Assembly: GCA_027627225.1 (NCBI GenBank)
Contig: CM051029.1
Span: 77,511,578-77,575,577 of the forward strand
Direction of reading: 5' to 3'
DNA: 64,000 nucleotides
Source of the DNA: Congeria kusceri
Taxonomy: Eukaryota; Mollusca; Bivalvia; Myida; Dreissenidae
The position numbers were made by a program, and so were the translations under genes. A model generated the notes under the pieces. The model did not search any database. It was given only the letters and a program-made list of their open reading frames with translations, and was not told the origin of the DNA. Below, one piece after another: positions 10,147 to 21,432 of the stretch (positions are counted from its first letter, which is position 1; each line of letters begins with the position of its first letter).

Positions 10147-12170
10147 AACAAGAGGACGCTCACCTGAGACCTTGTAACCAAATTGGAATTTGCACCCCGA
10201 GGCGTGGCTTATTTTCATCCCAGGTGCATAATTGGAACAATCTCAAACAAACCTCTGGGCCTTGCGGTTTCAGGTAAAGATTTTAAAAGTCATTTTGCTA
10301 TTTAAATCTATACAAACCATGTAACTCCTCGGGGTGTGGCCAGAGTTGACCCCTGGGGCATAATTTGAACAATCTTTGGAGAGGACCAGTATGCAATGTA
10401 ACATACCAAATATAGGAAAGCTGTGGGCTTTGTCATTGCAGAGGAGAAAACTTTTAGTCATTTTGCTATTTAAGTTTATATAAACCATGTGACCCCCAGG
10501 GCGTGAACATTTTTGACCCCAGGGGTATAATTTGAACAATATTTGTAGTCGACCACTATACTATGTTACAAACCAAATATGAAACTTCTAGGCCGTGCAG
10601 GTTCAGAGAAGAATTTTAAAGTCATTTTGCTATTTAAGTCTATATAAACCATATGACCCCTGGGGTGTGGTCAGTTTGAACCATGGGGCATAATTTGAAC
10701 AATCTTTGTAGAGGACCACGTGACTTTTGACCTCTGGTGAAAAATAAACGGTTACAAACCAAATATGAAACATCTAGGCCGTGCAGGTTCAGAGAAGAAT
10801 TTTAAAGTCATTATGCTATTTAAGTCTATATAAACCATATGACCCCTGGGGTGTGGTCAGTTTGAACCATGGGGCATAATTTGAACAATCTTTGTAGAGG
10901 ACCACGTGACTTTTGACCTCTGGTGACAAATAAATGGTTGTGTACAATCCTCACCTTGCTCTTTCTATGTATACAAAGTTCCATCAAAGTATCTTCAGTA
11001 CTTTTTGAGTTATCGCAGGATCCAGGTTTTGGGGACGGGACAGACAGACAGAGTGAGACCGACAGATGAACAGACAGACAGACGCAAACAGACGGAGGGC
11101 AAACCCACAGTCCAATCTGTGTACCAAGTTTCATGATCATATCTTATGCACTTTTCAAAATATTACAGTATGAAGTTTATTTCTATTTTTTTAGTAACAG
11201 TCACGTGACCTTTGACCTCTGGTGAAAAAAGAAAAGGTCGTGCATAATTCTCACATTGCTGTTGCTACGTATACAAAGTTTCATCAAAGTGTCTTCAGTA
11301 CTTTCCGAGTTATCACATGATCCAGGTTTTGGGGACTGACGGACGTACGGACAGAAATACGGACGAACAGACAGAACGACACACAGACAGATGGCAAACC
11401 TATAGTTCAATCTCTGCACCAAGTGTCATGGTCATATCTTATGTTAATTTCGAATCATTACAGTAATTAGTTTATTTCTATTGTTAGTAACCGTGACGTG
11501 ACCTTTGACCTCTGGTGATAAAAAAATCCTCACATTGTCACATTGCTGTTTATATGTATACCCAGTTTCATCAAAATAAGTTCAGTGCTTTTTGAGTTAT
11601 TGCAGGAACCAGGTTTTGGGGACAGACAGACAGCCAGACGGACAAGCATATGGACAAACAGATAGCGAGACACACAGACGTATGGCAAACCTATAGTTCA
11701 ATCTTTAACAGACGGACGATCGGACGATAGGCAAACCTATAGTCCCCTCTTGTAAAACACCAGTAAGGGACTAATAATGCAGCTAGAGTTATAATTCTTA
11801 ACACTGGACTCACTTTAATACCATCTATCCATGCATGAAGTTTGAGGTCAAGCCCTTCAGTAGTTTTTGAGAAAATGGCCAGACAAGAAAAACTGACAAA
11901 GGGGAATAACTCCATTCATGTTTTGAAGAAATGCTCAGCTCAAATAACAGGCGCACAACAAACAGACTGATATGATTACTCAATACCAAAGCGGCATAAT
12001 TGAGACAGAGGAGGGGGGGACAATTCATACAGAACCCAACATTTATTGGTCCCTGTATGGCCACTATACAAAGCAGGAATTGCAACCAACAAATCAGTGT
12101 CAATACTATGTTAAAATTCAGTTTCATATAAGATTTTCATAATGGTCAAAAGTGCTCACCTGAGTACTGA

Positions 12171-12430
12171 CAATGATGGATACCTTTTCATTATAGCAGT
12201 TACACAATCCAGCTGATTTCCAGACTTTTATATTTTGGTCATACATAACTGTTTAAGTTTGTTAAAGCCACAGTCCATAGAATAAAGTCCACTACATCTA
12301 AAATTGGCATTAGTTTTAATGATATAATCTACTGACAATGATGGGTACCTTTTAATTTTATCAGTTACTCAATGTAGCCGATTTCCAAACTTTTATATTT
12401 TGGTCATACATAACTGTTCAAATTTGTTAA
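12171..12430. repeat. Duplicated ~100-bp segment with a MITE stub between
   Basis: CTGACAATGATGG..TACCTTTT..TTTATATTTTGGTCATACATAACTGTT occurs at about 12168-12262 and again at about 12330-12428. Between them is the first ~65 bp of a family D MITE (TTAA at 12262, then AGCCACAGTCCATAG). Each copy ends at a TTAA that serves as an insertion site. Confidence 0.7.
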
Positions 12431-12935
12431 AGGGACCTGTTCACTGATAGACGAATTCACATTTTTTCAACTTTTTGTCACAGATTCCAAAACTTAAAGA
12501 ACAGTGTATACAAGGGAGCGAAATAACACTACGGACATAGAAATATACTGTAAATACCGTTTCATTTATGCATAATCATCAGTGAAAAATGATAAAATTA
12601 TAAAGCGTTTGTATTAAATGCTAAACGATGGAATAATTTGGAGTGTTTCTGTTGTTTTCGTTGAAATCGTTGACAACACGTGGATCACTTACATAAAGTA
12701 AATAATGCCGTATGAAATATAAAAATCAAAATGGCCGAGTGGTTTAGGTGACAGCCTTTTAATCCGGAGGTTCCAGGTTCGAACCCCGTTGGGAACAAAT
12801 TTTTTCTTTTCTTTATTTTTTAAAACCTTTTGTTGTTATTATACTTGAGCTTTTTAGTTCCGATGCTTAAATTTGTCAAGTTAAGACGTTTAATGGCATA
12901 CTTCAAAAAATGCAAAACTGTGTGAACAAGTCCCT
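12431..12935 (+). mobile_element. TTAA element carrying a tRNA-like promoter (family A)
   Basis: Flanked by TTAA at 12427-12430 and 12936-12939. Left terminus AGGGACCTGTTCAC and right terminus GTGAACAAGTCCCT are inverted repeats. In the middle, ATGGCCGAGTGGTTTAGGTG (A box, about 12752) and GGTTCGAACCC (B box, about 12776) lie at tRNA spacing, and a T-rich run follows at about 12801. The tRNA-like core resembles class II (Leu/Ser) tRNAs at the A box, but the acceptor stem does not pair, so it is not a working tRNA gene. There is no coding capacity. Confidence 0.85.
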
Positions 12936-12939
12936 TTAA

Positions 12940-13190
12940 AGCCGCAGTCCATATAGTTCACTAAATCTTCAATTGGCATTATTTCTAACGAACGTTAATG
13001 ACGTTTACTTGACTTAAAACTGTTTCTTATTCACCAGCCATTGCAAACAGTAACTATACGATAAAAATTTACAAAAATGTTATTACTTTATCAATTTCAA
13101 TGCGTTTTTTTGTATTTTGATTTGTAATATGTCCATAAGAAATGATTTCTGCAAAATTTAATGTCTATTACATATTTCTGGACTGCTGCT
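12940..13190 (+). mobile_element. TTAA-type MITE (family D), sharing its TTAA with the neighbour
   Basis: Starts AGCCGCAGTCCATATAG directly after the TTAA at 12936-12939 and ends CTGGACTGCTGCT before TTAA at 13191-13194. The ends are inverted repeats of about 15 bp. The single TTAA at 12936-12939 is used by both this element and the family A element on its left. Confidence 0.85.
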
Positions 13191-13581
13191 TTAAGTCTGG
13201 ATAAAAATTGTAATCCCTATTGCCACTGCAAGGCATTAAGGCCAAAAAAATACAATGCAGGTCAAGTCCCTGTAACAATGTGTGCTCAGGTGAGCTAATA
13301 AGCACATGAAGATTGCTCAAGAAACTATCATTTGTTATTGAATGAGTGTCGTGCTCTTTGTTTTTTACAATTGGAACAAAAAATTGTTAGCTGACAAAAA
13401 ATATCATTTTTAACTCTACATTTTGATGTTGTCTAGATGGTAATGTTTCTCAATTTTACATATCACGATAAAGCAGTGGTCGAAGTAAGCACCAGCCCAT
13501 AAGCCGTGCACTGGTAATATTTGAACCGGGCTTGCTCTGATTTTAGGTAAAGATGGTGTAGTGATTGGCCTATAGGGCACT

Positions 13582-13700
13582 TCCAACAGCCTTGCTGTTG
13601 GACTAAAAAAGACTGTGGGGCTAGCTCTTTAGCTACGGGGTTAGTGTTCGCTTCTCTCCCAGAGGACCCTGGAACAATCCTCCACAGTGACAGTCGCTCA
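13582..13700 (+). repeat. tRNA-like SINE remnant with a hairpin
   Basis: A perfect hairpin TCCAACAG-CCTTG-CTGTTGGA (13582-13602) precedes a tRNA-like stretch with GGGGCTAGCTCTTTAGCTACG (A-box-like, about 13617) and CCTGGAACAATCCTCCAC (worn B box). I read this as a decayed tRNA-derived SINE head; no family is assigned. Confidence 0.4.
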
Positions 13701-13739
13701 AGACTTTTTCACTTACTTTTTTAATGACTTTGTGGAGTT

Positions 13740-15720
13740 TGGGTATCACCAGGATATTCATGCTTATTCAAATGATGAATATTGGTGTACTATTTTAGTG
13801 GTGAATTGATAACTTGAATTATGTATAACCACAAGGGAGGTAACTGCTTATTGGCACTGTTTACTGCTGGGCAGAAACGTTGTCACAGTTACTGATCAAT
13901 TTGCAGGGTGTTTTTTTACAGCGATTTTAGAGACTTTTAAATTGATTGAAGTAATTCTTGCTAATCAATAATAAAAGTTAATACATTACATCTGTGGTGA
14001 ATCAGGTTTTTTTCCACAAACTTTGAATGCAAAACCAAGACATTTTCTGAAGAAAAATTGATTTCACTTTTTTCCCATCAAAATGTTGTGCACCATGCCA
14101 ATTTGGTATTATTTAAATGGCAAACTTTTAGTCTTTATGATGCAATTCGTTTCAAAACAATAAAAAGCTGTAATATATCAATAATACATAGATAACTAAA
14201 TGAGGTTATAATTTTACATGTATATCCAAGATGGCGGCACCCATGTCGATATTGTTCATTACTGTAATAACTTATTATTTATGTGTATTCCCTCAGACAA
14301 ACATAAGAAATTTTGTTTAATTGATGGACTGCTTGAAAATTTGATAATGTCTATTGGAGATTAAATGAAAATAACAGGTTCCATGTTGATAAAAAAAGGC
14401 CTAAAAAATTGTCGTTTATTGTCATGGGCTGACTAAAATACAAAATCTACATGCACGACTATGAAAATAGTATTAATACCCAAGAATAAGGCTTGCATTT
14501 TTAAAACATACAATAATTACTCAATATAATATGTGTATAATATAAAACACCTTCTTAGATTACAATAAGAAGACAATATAATGCATGTACATGCGTAAAT
14601 GAAGCTTACAAATTAATGGCTTTCCATATTACTTCTATATTATTTTTCATAAATGGTTTATAACAAATAATAAATAATACAGGTATTAAAAATATTCTAT
14701 TCTTTCTTTCTTAACAATATGTGCCTGTTTGATGAAAATGACTATAAATGTTTCAATAACATACTGACTCTCAATGAAGGTGATCATCAAATTTATAATA
14801 GATTTATTGTTTCATAAAGTTACAAATATTGAACACATTATGTATTTTTTAAAATAAGTCATTTATAACTTTTCTTATTACCCAAAATCATTGGCTGAAC
14901 ATTTTCAGGGATTTCTGGTAACAAAATAATCAAGGGAAATTTCTTGGATTGACCGCAGGTCCAGTTTACTTGAAACTTTTGGTGGACAGAGCGTAAATTT
15001 GGTCGACTCAGTCAACGGTCCACCGCTTAACATCGAAGACTGTATTGCAGAAACTTACAAATTTCATTAAAGACCACCAGTTCTTACAAGTATTGAGAGT
15101 TGAACACTTGGAACAAGTTTTTGGACATGTTTTGTCCAATGCCCATTTTGTCTTCTTCAGGGTCATTTAAAAGAAAATATCATGAAAATAACATCTTTTG
15201 ACCTATTCTAAACAAAATAAACTGTTTTGAACTTGTAAATGAATGTTCTGTTTGATGGATTACACTTTTTCAATGAAATCCTTTCCTAAACCGCCAAAGG
15301 ACCCAAACTGTGGTGGAAATTTCTCCCTATATGTCTATAGAGTAGCGACAGGATTTTCGTCGCTACTTTTGAACTCAGCAAAAATATACTCATCATTTAA
15401 AAGTTTGCATAAAAATTTACACACCTGTTGAAAGACACTATTCCACATTAATGTCCAGTATAAATTTATATTGTAATACATCCATTTTGATTGCATTTGC
15501 GATTTAAATCAACGCTCTACCACAAACGACACAACACACACTTTACCTCGCTGTGTACTGATCGATAAGTCGCCTCCGCTATATTGTTGCAGAATCATGT
15601 ACTGCGGGAAATGGCAGGTGCCGTAAGAAGGTGCTCCAAGACGGAGAGCCTTATAAACGTTTCACCATTTGCAATGCGCACAATGGATTCGTCCGTTACT
15701 CGTTTTATCAATGAGCGAAT
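13740..15720. other. Gene-free AT-rich DNA
   Basis: About 2 kb without recognisable repeat, splice-supported frame or terminal repeat. A short open frame at 15243-15431 has no recognisable domain. Confidence 0.4.
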
Positions 15721-15744
15721 GTAGCGGTACATGACCGCTAGCGC

Positions 15745-16461
15745 CAGTTGTCCAGATCTACCTGCTCGACCAGTCTCTTGCCAGTGGGCGAGAGGACTAC
15801 TTGAGCAACCTCAGTGGATTACAAGTTCAATATTACAAGACTTGATATGGAATCGGACTGTCAACCTTTCCGGCAGAAGGGGAAAGAATGTGAAAGACGA
15901 CCTGGTCAATGAGTTCCTTAATAAGAAATGTAAAGGTATTATTATTATTATTATTTATTTTCATTATTATTATCATTATTATTATTATTGTTATTATCAT
16001 CATCATCATCATCATCATCATTATTATTATCATTATTATTGTTATTATTATTATTATGCTGACATTGCAATTTCGATGATAATAGATTCTTTAACAAAAT
16101 TTCATTTTCATATTCTTTCTCAGAAAGACTGCGCTCTGTAGGACCCCACCTAACAGAGCGCACCGTAGAGCGCCATGGTAAGCTCATGGGTGGAGTGGGC
16201 AAGGTACTGGATAAAGTGTATGGCGAATTAACCGAGATTCCAGCTGAAACTTCATCCAGAAAAGAACATAAACGAAAGAGTGATATGTTTGCGATTACGG
16301 CCTTGTTGAAACCGGAGCATCTGACAAGACCTTCCAATTGACGATTCTACAAATCTTTACCGAATATAAGGAACAACATGAACATTGACACTTCTAAGTT
16401 TAAAGCAAAGCTGTCGAATCTTTCGAAACGGATTGACTTCTACAGGCAACGCAAAAGCTAA
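15745..16461 (+). pseudogene. Decayed two-exon gene fragment, DUF6589-like
   Basis: Exon A ends at 15935 (AAAG|GTATT). Its last 35 codons include DLIWNRTVN, then GRRGKNVKDDLVNEF and LNKKCK. Exon B starts at 16124 after TTTCTTTCTCAG; joining gives KERLRSVGPHLTERTVERHG and continues to a TGA at 16339-16341. The same frame then stays open past the stop (RFYKSLPNIRNNMN) to a TAA at 16459-16461. Upstream of DLIWNRTVN the better-looking frame is another phase (REDYLSNLSGLQVQYYKT), so there is probably a frameshift near 15835. The WNRTVN followed by a basic and acidic segment and 'NEFLN' resembles the C-terminal region of DUF6589 proteins as I remember them, a family spread in cnidarian and mollusc genomes. 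The N-terminal part is missing. This is most likely a dead fragment; alternatively the breaks are assembly errors. Confidence 0.55.
15937..16057. repeat. (ATT/ATC)n microsatellite in the intron
   Basis: An uninterrupted trinucleotide run of ATT changing to ATC and back, beginning right after the GT donor of the DUF6589-like exon. It gives poly-His, poly-Tyr/Ile, poly-Met/Ile and poly-Asn/Asp open frames on both strands that should not be taken as proteins. Confidence 0.97.
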
Positions 16462-18271
16462 GACCGAAAATATACTGTTCACTGCCACTGCCCTCGGCTG
16501 AACATTTTGATCCTACTAATATATATTCTGTTGTTCGCTAAATGCAATGATGACGTTCTTTAACCACCCCCTCCACCACATGACAGCTTATTATAATGTT
16601 CATACAATATGTTTTTATTTTTCTTCATGATGTGTGTACATGCAGCGCACACATTGTTATTTTATGTTGTCTTAACGTTGCTACTTTGTTGTTTATTCAT
16701 GCAAACTGATAAATGTTCATGTTCTTGGTATAGTTAATTCTGCTATGAAAAACTATAAAGTGTTTAATTTTACGTCTCTGTCCATTTCAGTAAAAATTGA
16801 GTATTATTTGTCAAGATTTACGGTACCACGCTGAGCGGTATTATTATTGCAATTATTTCTCTGTCACACACACAGTATTGTTTCTGTGTGTTCCTTTTTA
16901 TGTGGCCGTAATAAACAGATTAATCTGAATTTGAGTAGTATATTGATATTCATGATTCATATTTAGCTGTTCATGTAGTTTTGAAATAAATGAAACGTAC
17001 CGGTGGACCTACTTTATGAATATTTTCTGTTCCCGTCATTTTTATTGCATGTTATCAAGTTTTTATCATTTAATACATATTTAAAAATAATGTTTTGCTT
17101 GAATTGTCAATAAATATTTGTTATGTGTATTATTCATTCTTTTTTTTAATTAATAGCACCAGTCTGTCCCGTTAATATAACGTCTTGTAAAATTACGCGT
17201 ACATCCTTCATAACCGTGCTGAGAAGCATCTGCGTTCTGATTGGATAGTTACACCTGAGCTATTTTTATCATGGCTGTCGAGAAAACACCGTTGATGTAA
17301 ACATATCTTAAACTCCAATTTAAGATCATTTTCAAGCTATATTTTTTATGAAATGACGTGAATTCTACACAATATATGTTGCATCTACAACCAGGTGATT
17401 TTATTTTGATATCTGAGCGATATTTTTTAAAATTTGACATTTTGATTTTCCACCACATAAATGTCATTCGGTGATGAGACGTTCCAGCGAATTTAGCCCC
17501 TTTTAAAAAGTAGCACTAAATTTGTTTTTTATGTTGACTTTTTGGCATGCAATTAGTAAATTAATGTTTATACTTAAAGTTGAATCATTGTTAAATGTAT
17601 GAGTGATAAAAAAATAAATTGCAGCTAGAAAAGCTTCCGACATGAATTCATATCGGAATGTTGCCACAGGAAAATAGCACTTACCGATATGAGGTCGGTG
17701 TATACCGACCTCAGATATATATAGGAGTAATTATTATTTATGTACAATTTCAGTGGGAATTCATTCATTTTATGTCAAATACTATTACTACAAATGAAAA
17801 GACAACTTACTATTGTGGAAAAGTTCGGGAGTGTGTGCTGCAACAAAGTATGACCTCATACATTTAATCATGATCAACCTGATTAAGATTAATCACTCTT
17901 TGTAAAATGTACGATGTGGTCAATGCACGAATCCCACTACACAAAGGAAGACAATCCATTCAGTTGTTTATACTATACATACATGTCTGTGACAGATGAG
18001 TTACGTCCCTTCCGTTGATTCCAGCAATGCAGAACGTTTCTTGACTATCCAGTCATCACAGCTCGTACTTTGAAGAATATGCACCACGTCTAACGTTGCA
18101 GATGTATAATGCTTATGTGAATCAGACACATTCTAGTTATTAGACGAATTTAAATGCAAACTACTGGATCCATGTGATCAGTACACCTTCCTGCAACCGT
18201 TAATGTAAACCCGCCAAAGCATCCGTATGCGTGCGCAACTAGTCTGGCAATCCATAGAACAAATGCTAGTA
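16462..18271. other. Gene-free AT-rich DNA
   Basis: No repeat or splice-supported frame recognised; open frames at 17249-17467 (minus) and 17658-17867 (plus) have no recognisable domains. Confidence 0.4.
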
Positions 18272-18276
18272 TTAGC

Positions 18277-18634
18277 CAGAGGCGCAGCTTCCTTTAGGCA
18301 CTATAGGCATGTGCACATACCCATACATTTTTCCCACAGATGAAAATTTAAATATGCAAAAAATACAATAAAAACAAGAGCGGGGGATGGGATGAGGGGC
18401 TCTTTCTTGGCTGTGTTTATATTTCATTGTTTAACAAGTCGATTACGTCAATATGAAATAAATTTCATGAAACTACGCTTTATTTTAAAACTATTTTGCG
18501 GGTTTAGCTAAAGTTAGTTGTTTGTAGCCACATACGAGTATTAAACTCTCCTGACCCAAATTATCGCTTACAGCGTCAATTTGTAGATCCCGCCTATTGT
18601 GCCTATACATTTTTTAACCCAAGCTACGCCCCTG
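18277..18634. mobile_element. hAT-like MITE with TTAGC target duplication
   Basis: Left terminus CAGAGGCGCAGCTT and right terminus AAGCTACGCCCCTG are inverted repeats, with the subterminal GGCACTATAGGC / GTGCCTAT also inverted. Flanks are TTAGC at 18272-18276 and TTAGC at 18635-18639, a 5-bp duplication. CAGRGGCGYAGC ends are typical of hAT non-autonomous elements in my experience; most hATs duplicate 8 bp, so the 5-bp duplication is a little unusual. No coding capacity. Confidence 0.75.
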
Positions 18635-18774
18635 TTAGCTATACAAAATCAGAGTGCTTATTGCCGATTTCTAAACATAGTACTGAAACTTTAACAATGA
18701 AGAACATTTTTAAATAGCATATCTTCATGATTACGATTACAAATTCATATTTGCAAGGAGCAACAAATATGTAT

Positions 18775-19090
18775 TGATCTCCCTTGTTACTATTGATCAC
18801 CCGTGTGATTTTTTATCTCCCAAGTTATGGTAGATCTCCCCTGTTACGTTTGATTTCTCCTGCTTTGATTTATCTCCTCTGCTATGATTCATTTTCCTTG
18901 TAATAATATAATTTCTCCGGTCACTTTTTTATATACCCCCCCCCATCTGTTAATATATATATATATGTTATTATTTATCACCTCTCTTATGATATATCTG
19001 TCAATATTGATCTCCAATGATATGAGTGATCCCCGTTACTACCTTTATCCCCTGTTATGATTTATCTATCACGCTATCATCCGATATTTG
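18775..19090. repeat. Degenerate ~22-bp minisatellite, second locus
   Basis: Repeating units such as TATCTCCCAAGTTATGGTAG, ATCTCCCCTGTTACGTTTG and TATCTCCTCTGCTATGATTC. Same unit as 505-690. A C-tract and a short (TA)n run lie inside near 18938-18966. Confidence 0.65.
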
Positions 19091-19250
19091 CCAAACTTCA
19101 TGAAAATCTTTTTATTATATGTAATATGTTGGTAAAGTTTGATGGCCAGCCAAATCACCCAGGAATTGTGGAGTTATGGCCCTTGAATTATCTGACATTG
19201 GGCATTATAGCCGTTTCTGCTCTCTAGAAACTGTTATAATATATAATTGC
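19091..19250 (+). repeat. Fragment of a hairpin-ended monomer element
   Basis: Matches 62080-62230: CCAAACTTCATGAA, AGTTTGATGGCCAGCC, GGAATTGTGGAGTTATGG and CTTGAATTATCTGA recur in the same order in element E6. No ends are present. Confidence 0.6.
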
Positions 19251-19261
19251 GCTACTGTTTG

Positions 19262-19317
19262 AGGATGATGATGATGATGATGATGATGATGTTGTGATGA
19301 TGATGATGATGATGATA
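19262..19317. repeat. (GAT)n microsatellite
   Basis: Almost perfect GAT trinucleotide run with one GTT interruption. Confidence 0.95.
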
Positions 19318-19329
19318 AATACAATGCAA

Positions 19330-21360
19330 TATTAAGTATACTACTGAAACTGCTGCTGCTGGTGTGCACACTATTCAGATATCCATCAACTTACAGGCGA
19401 AGAAGCTGTGACCAGTATAAAGAACTCCAGCACCAGATGATGACGATGATTATGAAGAGGAGGAAGATGACAATTAGGACAGTGATGACGGGCAGTAGCA
19501 GGAGCGTGACCAGGCGTTCTTCACCTGATGGCACTGTTTGTTCCCCCCTCCCCCTTTCCCCTCAAATACCAGGGTCATGAATGGGAAGAAGAACTGTAAG
19601 TAATCCAGTTGGTGAATACGGATCTGTAAGTAATGATGCTATCATACCAGAGCCCATCAGTTCTAATTACACAAGGTCCTCAACACGACCAGGCGGTCAA
19701 CACTCATACCACGCACATCATCCTTCGTCATCCCTTGTGTTTCATTGCAGTCAAATCAGTTCATAGGGCACAGCTTCTGCGTATCCGGCGCATCTAGAAT
19801 ACTGTATGAAGCTAGTACCATGCTGACACCATGTCCATGTCCACATCAACCTTGTCATTTAAATACGTTGCAACGCTCTATCGTATATCATTGTTTTCTC
19901 ATTGAATTTTGACGTAGAGGCATTATTTTACGTTGACCCACCGCCGATGCAGTGCTCACGCACTACATACATAGGAAATGCGCTGAAATGACTTCATTAG
20001 CGTTGTGAACTCGTACACAGATCTGATACTGACTTGTAGCAGTCCTGAGCTGTCTTTATGGTGTTACAAAGATGTCCAAATGAGCGCATTGCACATGCGT
20101 AGCACCAATGGCGGGAAAGCGCTGCATAAAGTCCCCATGTAGGTACTACATTCATAAAGTCCTTACTGCGTCATTAATTCATCATAAACGCGCTTCAACT
20201 GTTACAAATACATCATAAAAAGGTTCATGCTACGTCCTTGTTTTTCCACCTCCTCACTTCGCAAGGTCCCTGATGCATCTCCCTCGGTCCTCAACTTGTC
20301 AAAGGCCGTCCTCACCATGTCCTCGCAGTACATGGTTTACATGGTAAGGACGGGCTCTGGTGTGATAGGGGTATAAGCGTTGATGTCACATTTGCATCAT
20401 TTTAAATTGAACTCACAATCACAAGATCAGAAGGTGGACACCTAAACCACTGTAAATCTGCAATCATGTACACATTGTACATTTAAGAACTGTTACAATA
20501 CTTCACTGATTTAAGAGGAACAAAGAGACTTAAATGAATTTGCTATCAATAGAACTTAAACAGTAACATAGAAACATAAAAATTAATTTGCTAATGACAG
20601 TGATTTTAGTCAAATCCTTAGAAGTCGAAACTTGCTATTTGCAAATTCTCGTTGCTCGAATTTTGTTTCAAGTACCAATTGTTCTGCAATATATTTTCAT
20701 ATATATTTCTTTTGTTTGGCTCAAATTTTCTGTTTTATTGTTGGATGGCTCTAGGTGTATGTCCTGGTCCCGGTCTCATTTTTCCTTCCTTAAATTGTGT
20801 GTTTGGAGTAAAGTCGTGTCCAGTCGCTACTTGATAAAATGACCAGGCTAGTGTCCTGTGGAGAACAAAGGATTTGTGGCTTCAAAACTTTCACACATTC
20901 ATATATTATGGTATGTCCAAAATTAATTCCCAAAATTTACCACTTCTGGTAATAAGCACAAGGTTTGTAGAAAAACTTCATTGCAGATTAGATTGGTAGA
21001 AATACTGCAGGCAATTCTAGTCAAAAGCAGAGTTACATTGTTTATCATATACGTATTATTTTGTTAAGTACTCTTGGATAAATAATGCAAATCTATGCCA
21101 AAAAAAACTTTAACTGAGCCAAACTAGTCTTCAGTCAGTCACCCAAAACGGTCTGCATGTTTAAATACTCTTTTGTCAGGAGGTTTGGGAGAAACAGACG
21201 CAATGCAGTCATTCCAGAATTAACGTACATACTCTTGTCCCGGTATTTTATCTTATAACATAATCATTATATATTCAATATTCTGGTGTTTATTAATTGT
21301 CTATCTCATAATCTCAAGCTCAGATTTAATTTTATACCAATACTTTAGTTCATTATAACA
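19330..21360. other. Gene-poor region, no supported gene
   Basis: An acidic reading near 19432-19485 (runs of D and E) contains several stops within 100 bases, and the open frames at 19362-19766 and 20588-20842 have no recognisable domain or consistent splice sites. I cannot support a gene here. Confidence 0.4.
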
Positions 21361-21362
21361 AT

Positions 21363-21432
21363 ATGACAGATGGCGATACGGAAAATCGGCAATTTTTCAA
21401 TGTCCCGATCACAGAGTTATCAAATATAATAG
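21363..21432 (+). CDS. Candidate first coding exon of the unidentified gene
   Basis: An ATG at 21363 opens a frame (MTDGDTENRQFF...) that runs to a good donor (AATAG|GTATG, GT at 21433) leaving one base. Its phase fits the exon at 26965-27125, the next host-like exon, on the far side of the 5-kb transposon. It also fits a pyrimidine-tract acceptor at 22573 inside the transposon, giving a short continuation that stops at 22686. The exon is short, so the call rests on start context, donor and phase only. Confidence 0.3.

Larger units (their letters stand above)
10148..13296 (-). mobile_element. Hairpin-ended tandem-monomer element (E1), minus strand
   Basis: On the minus strand the element starts TTAGCTCACCTGAGCACAC (right side, about 13296) and ends with CTCAGGTGAGCG...CCTCTTGT (left side, 10148). 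These match the termini of E2, E3 and E4. From 10180 to about 10900 it carries reverse-orientation copies of the M1 monomer also seen in E2 and E4. From 10900 to 11750 it has three longer units of roughly 280-300 bp with ACAGACAGAC-rich tracts and CACGTGACCTTTGACCTC. TTAA elements are nested in the 12.2-13.2 kb part. The architecture resembles bivalve pearl/HINE-type non-autonomous Helitron-like elements as I remember them; no Rep/helicase gene is present. Confidence 0.7.

Noticed and set aside
12745..12815. Functional tRNA gene
   Set aside because: A and B boxes are good but the acceptor stem does not pair and the copy lies between element termini, so it is a tRNA-derived promoter region.
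15731..16337. Open frames rich in His, Tyr, Asn, Asp or Met/Ile around 15.8-16.3 kb
   Set aside because: The low-complexity residues come from the ATT/ATC microsatellite in the intron.
19432..19490. Acidic exon (runs of D and E)
   Set aside because: Several stops follow within 100 bases and the run is adjacent to a GAT microsatellite that would create such residues by itself.
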